In this document: positions 7,741 to 10,000 of the stretch, piece after piece
Position numbering within the stretch: position 1 is the stretch's first letter
How the letters are laid out: each line of letters starts with the position of its first letter
Assembly: GCA_009663005.1 (NCBI GenBank)
Contig: CM018916.1
Location: forward strand, 1,967,770 to 1,977,769
Direction: 5' to 3'
Source of the DNA: Actinidia chinensis
Taxonomy: Eukaryota > Streptophyta > Magnoliopsida > Ericales > Actinidiaceae
Length of the DNA stretch: 10,000 nucleotides
Notes under the pieces: model-generated
What the model saw: the letters and a program-made list of their open reading frames with translations, nothing else
Databases searched by the model: none
Told to the model about the DNA's origin: nothing
Position numbers and translations under genes: made by a program

Positions 7741-7852
7741 TTGGATAGGACTGGCTTTATCGTTTTGGGCTTAGAACATTTGCTGATAGCTTGGATTGGC
7801 TTTATCGTTTGGGCTTGGACATTTGTCTGATAGCTTGGATTGGGACTTTGGG
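7741..7852 (+). repeat. 44-50 bp tandem repeat, two and a third copies
   Basis: Units begin 'ttggat' at 7741, 7791 and 7835. The first two share 'ggctttatcgttt', 'gggctt', 'gacattt' or 'gaacattt', and 'ctgatagc'. The first unit is 50 bp, the second 44 bp, and the third stops after about 18 bp. It lies between the LTR end (7734) and the long inverted repeat, and belongs clearly to neither. Confidence 0.85.
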
Positions 7853-7887
7853 TGACCCTTGATTCTTAACATCCTTCTGGGGGGGGG

Positions 7888-8235
7888 CTATATCATCATC
7901 CTCGACTGCATACCCTTGTCCCTTAACATCTCGCGTACTGTTCTCCTCACCCTGTAAGAGGACTATATTCTACAGTGTTGGGAGGAGGGGAACGTAAATT
8001 CTTCACCTGATAAAGAGAGAGTAATTAATTAGAAATGAACTTAAGAAGGAAACGTAACTTCTTCACCCTGATCAAGGAGAGTAATTAATTAGAAATGAAC
8101 CTAAGAAATCAAATTTCCTATAAATATAGAGAAAAATGGAAATTATCAAGAATTGAATAAAGAGTTTTTGGAAATTCTTTGAAAACAAATTTGTGAGTAA
8201 ACAAAATCAAGATTTTTTACCTCCGAATCCGCCAT
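7888..8235 (-). pseudogene. RPB5-like RNA polymerase subunit, 5' fragment, minus-strand copy
   Basis: This is the head-to-head twin of 8409-8800. On the minus strand, ATG at 8235-8233 begins 'MADSE' and is followed by the same donor (GAG|GTAAAA at 8220). The intron ends at a CAG next to 'gtgaag' (about 8007-8008), which a 60 bp duplication has also copied at about 8067-8068. The second exon reads 'VRRTVREMLRDKG' at 7950-7912. This is closer to the RPB5 pattern than the plus-strand copy, which has lost the Lys. A base missing in the following Tyr codon and one missing just before 'YRVRRT' break the frame. Homology stops at 7888, after the 'EDDDI' codons. It is a pseudogene unless spliced in an unforeseen way. 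Confidence 0.7.
7991..8110. repeat. 60 bp tandem duplication inside the left arm
   Basis: 7991-8050 and 8051-8110 are near-identical 60 bp units, both starting 'aacgtaa' and containing 'gtaattaattagaaatgaac'. The right arm has this sequence once, so the duplication happened in the left arm after the inverted repeat formed. In gene terms it doubles the intron's 3' end and the start of exon 2. Confidence 0.92.
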
Positions 8236-8256
8236 CGTTGGAGTGCGGACCGAGAA

Positions 8257-8387
8257 AAAAACACACACAGAGGAATCTAGAACCCTAAACGGAAGAGGCA
8301 ACCCTAAAAGCTAAAACAACTTCGTTTATATAGCGAAGTGTGCGGATTGTTTTTGCATAATTGGATTCCTCTCTATATACATTTACT
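8257..8387. promoter_or_regulatory. spacer of inverted repeat, possible divergent promoter
   Basis: This 131 bp lies between the two start codons. It holds 'aaccctaaa' twice (8281-8289 and 8301-8308 plus flanks), resembling the plant telo-box (AAACCCTAA) found in promoters of many housekeeping genes. On the minus strand 'tatataaa' (8325-8332), about 90 bp before the left ATG, is a classic TATA box, set inside a small palindrome (acttcg...cgaagt, 8319-8339). On the plus strand 'ctatataca' (about 8373-8381) lies about 30 bp before the right ATG, probably too close for a TATA box unless the leader is very short. A smaller inverted pair (agaggaatc 8269-8277, gattcctct 8363-8371) extends the symmetry. 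Confidence 0.45.
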
Positions 8388-8700
8388 TTCTCGGTCCACA
8401 TTGCAGCGATGGCGAATCTGGAGGTAAAAAATCTTGATCTAGTTTACTCACAAATTTGTTTTCAAAAGATTTCCAAAAACTTGTTGAAGGATTTGTTTCA
8501 TTCTTGATATTTCCATTTTTGCTCTATATTTATTGGAAATTTGGTTTCTTAAATTCATTTCTAATTAAATACTCTTCTTGATCAGGCATGAAAGAAAGTG
8601 ATGTTTCTCAGACCTGAAGAATATATGGTCCTCTTCAGAGTGAGGAGAACGGTGTACAAGATGCTGAGGGACGGGTATGCAGTCGAGGATGATGATATAG
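8388..8700 (+). repeat. right arm of long inverted repeat
   Basis: This is the partner of 7888-8256, in the opposite orientation, separated by a 131 bp spacer (8257-8387). The shared sequence covers a leader, a start codon, a first exon, an intron and part of the second exon of one gene. The duplication therefore took the 5' end of a gene and placed two copies head to head. Confidence 0.93.
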
Positions 8701-8800
8701 GAGGAGAAGAATTGGAGCCATTTATTGAGAGATTTGGCGAGTACATCTAAAGGGAGGCTTTGGAGATCCAAATGAACAAGTTGGAAGATCCTCTGACAAG
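8409..8800 (+). pseudogene. RPB5-like RNA polymerase subunit, 5' fragment, plus-strand copy
   Basis: RPB5-family proteins are subunits shared by, or specific to, nuclear RNA polymerases; their N-terminal domain forms part of the jaw. ATG at 8409 starts 'MANLE' followed by a good donor (GAG|GTAAAA, 8424). A T-rich intron ends at AG 8584-8585 or AG 8609-8610. The second exon reads 'EEYMVLFRVRRTVYKMLRDG' from 8616, then 'YAVEDDDI', 'FIERFGEYI', a TAA (8748-8750), and 'REALEIQMNKLEDPL'. This order matches the RPB5 N-domain pattern R-x-x-x-MLRDRGY ... F-x-x-x-[FY]G-x-x-x-x-RE-L. AAG|GTATTT at 8800 may be the next donor. No later exons follow, and the in-frame TAA and an upstream in-frame TGA (8589-8591) make it a pseudogene. 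RPB5 versus a Pol V-type paralogue cannot be decided. Confidence 0.72.
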
Positions 8801-8929
8801 GTATTTTTGGGAGCCCAAGATATGTTTGATTGATATATCATAAAATATGGAGGTCACCATATTCCCTCAGCCACAAACCAAACCTAATTTCACATAAAGA
8901 CTATTATATATTTTTCGATCTTGATTTGC

Positions 8930-9480
8930 TTATACTGTTAATGAATTCTAGATGTATCGAATTTCTCATACTTTTAATTTTTGTCAATTTATGTGTGGAT
9001 GTTCTTATAGATACTGTTTTATGAATGACGAATTGCGAACTAATTAATTCCAGTTGTGTTTAATTTCTCATATTTTTTAATATTATCAAAATCTTTACTT
9101 TTATATTTGGTCAATTCTTGTAGGTATGTTCGTATATACTCTTTATGAGTGAGGAATTGTGGCAACCATAAAATTGACTATGTATACAGCGATATTTAAC
9201 AAATTAATTGTAGTGGATCTAATTTCTCATACTTCTAAATATTTTCCAATTTCTCATACTTCTTATTTGATTCTTTATTTTATGTTCACAGAGATATAGT
9301 TTAGCAGTGAGAAATTGTGACAATCATTAAACAAATAATGGATATAAGCTTAGTAAACCAAATAATTCTATATGCATCTAATTTATCATACTTTTATCTA
9401 TTCTTTAATGTGTTTTTAATGGTGCTTTTCATTTTGTTTAACGCCTATTGTTTGTAAATGAGAAATTGTGGCAAGTATGA
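8930..9480. repeat. degenerate satellite-like array, about four units, period near 159 bp
   Basis: The phrase 'tttctcata' (or tttatcata) occurs at 8962, 9064, 9223 and 9382, and 'gagaaattg' or close variants at 9027, 9151, 9309 and 9460. The last three units are spaced 159 bp by the first marker and 151-158 bp by the second. The first interval is shorter (102 and 124 bp), so that unit has a deletion. Each unit thus begins with AATTTCTCA and ends with its reverse complement TGAGAAATT, an internal inverted repeat. The plus-strand frame 8830-9024 is not a gene. Confidence 0.8.
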
Positions 9481-9888
9481 TTTCTCATGATGCTAAATTC
9501 TTTATCTCTCTTGTGTGTTTATATTATAATATTTAGATTGTTGGTGAGAAACATCGCATCAGACAATAAGAAACAACAAACGGTCAATCGTATAATAGGT
9601 AAGAAATTAGATCAATGTTATACAACACCAAACTATCCATAACATATATATATATATATATTCGGTCGGTTACAATTTCTATAGTCCTCAAAACATTGGG
9701 GGCATGGCTTTCCATTTCTCTTGTATTATAACTCAAATAAAAGGGGCAAAGGAAAATAAGAAAAGACATTTCAGTCACATCTAGGTTTGAAAATTTATAC
9801 TAATTATTGAGTCATTACTGTCCTTTGCTGAATGTAAACGCCCACCCCAGCCCACCCCACACACAAAAAAAAAAAATATTTGTCAACC
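9481..9888. other. AT-rich intergenic DNA, partly the likely 3' flank of a minus-strand gene
   Basis: No frame with recognisable content is present; the minus-strand open frame 9778-9584 is low-complexity and crosses a TA tract. Immediately left of the stop codon at 9889 the plus strand has an A-run (9866-9876) and a C-rich patch (9841-9860). If the gene at the right edge is real, its 3' untranslated region lies here on the minus strand. Confidence 0.45.
9643..9661. repeat. (AT)n microsatellite
   Basis: About 19 bp of pure AT dinucleotides. Confidence 0.85.
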
Positions 9889-10000
9889 TCAACCAAGCTT
9901 CAGCTCTGTGTCAACTTCGATCCTTGCTTTCAAAGAGACTTCTTCCTCATCATCACTCACTTTGGGGTTCAGATCAGTCACAGTTCTCTCCGATGAGCTT
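9889..10000 (-). CDS. partial CDS: acidic C-terminus of an unidentified protein
   Basis: On the minus strand a frame enters from beyond the right edge and runs 36 codons to TGA (9891-9889). It reads as ordinary protein, not AT-rich noise: Ser-rich start, 'TVTDLNPKVSDDEEE', then 'VSLKARIEVDTELKLG'. Composition is balanced, with nine acidic and four to five basic residues, and codon use has normal GC content, unlike all the chance frames to the left. GC content rises sharply at this point. I do not recognise the family. The plus strand also offers an ATG at 9993 after a pyrimidine-rich stretch that could imitate a leader, but only two codons would be visible, so the minus-strand reading is better supported. 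It could be the last exon or part of a longer one. Confidence 0.65.
   Translation of the reverse strand, partial: SSSERTVTDLNPKVSDDEEEVSLKARIEVDTELKLG

Larger units (their letters stand above)
7888..8256 (-). repeat. left arm of long inverted repeat
   Basis: This arm is the reverse complement, with mismatches and indels, of 8388-8700. Matching landmarks from outside in are 'tatatcatcatcctcgactgc', 'gttctcctcac', 'taattagaaatgaa', 'caaatttcc', 'gaaaacaaatttgtgagtaaac', 'gattttttacctcc', 'cgccatcg' and 'ggaccgagaa'. The arm is longer than its partner mainly because of a 60 bp tandem duplication (7991-8110). The outer end is sharp: at 7879-7887 nine G's break the similarity. Confidence 0.93.

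Noticed and set aside
7888..8700. Long inverted repeat as a microRNA precursor or a foldback transposon
   Set aside because: Arms carry gene structure (ATG, exon, intron) and have different imperfections, and I see no target-site duplication or terminal motif, so inverted duplication of a gene fragment explains it better.
8565..8771. Minus-strand open frame across the right arm
   Set aside because: Antisense of the RPB5-like exon; the plus-strand reading has the recognisable motifs.
8830..9024. Plus-strand open frame of 64 codons
   Set aside because: Hydrophobic, Leu/Ile-rich chance frame overlapping the start of the 159 bp repeat; no support as a membrane protein.
9584..9778. Minus-strand open frame of 64 codons
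   Set aside because: Crosses the (AT)n tract, giving a Tyr/Ile repeat; no domain.
1..10000. CRISPR array, bacterial operons, tRNA or rRNA genes
   Set aside because: No regular repeat-spacer pattern, no ribosome-binding-site-led gene strings and no cloverleaf or rRNA signature seen; the window is eukaryotic.

Overview
The window looks like a non-genic stretch of a flowering-plant nuclear genome. It is AT-rich, has (TA)n microsatellites and tandem repeats, contains two decayed Ty1/copia retrotransposons, and carries a broken eukaryotic RNA-polymerase-subunit gene with GT-AG type intron edges. I cannot name the species. No intact protein-coding gene lies wholly inside the window. Most long open frames here are chance frames or antisense shadows of dead elements.

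Layout, left to right. 1-2660 is AT-rich non-coding DNA. It holds a tandem array of 30-36 bp units (374-590), a 40 bp duplication (867-946), a diverged direct repeat of about 270 bp (1355-1630 and 1690-1960), a (TA)n tract (1819-1866) and a 37 bp duplication (2162-2235). 2680-3845 is a plus-strand Ty1/copia fragment holding the end of the protease-integrase spacer, the GAG-pre-integrase zinc region and the integrase core; gag, reverse transcriptase and LTRs are absent. At about 3820-3850 it meets, tail to tail, a second and different Ty1/copia element on the minus strand (about 3835-7734). That element reads from right to left: 394 bp 5' LTR (7734-7341), primer-binding site (7338-7325), gag, zinc knuckle, protease, integrase and reverse transcriptase. 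It stops before RNase H, and no 3' LTR is present. Both copies have frameshifts, stops and damaged catalytic motifs.

The most unusual part is 7741-8800. After a short 44-50 bp tandem repeat comes a long imperfect inverted repeat (arms 7888-8256 and 8388-8700, spacer 131 bp). Each arm is the 5' end of the same gene, arranged head to head: 5' leader, ATG, a five-codon first exon, a splice donor, a short intron, and an exon coding for what looks like the N-terminal domain of an RPB5-family RNA polymerase subunit. Neither copy is intact. The spacer holds TATA-like and telo-box-like motifs. If transcribed through, the locus would make a long hairpin RNA.

From 8930 to 9480 there are about four copies of a degenerate 159 bp repeat. 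At the right edge (9889-10000, minus strand) I see the last 36 codons of an acidic C-terminus, probably the 3' end of a real gene that continues beyond the window.
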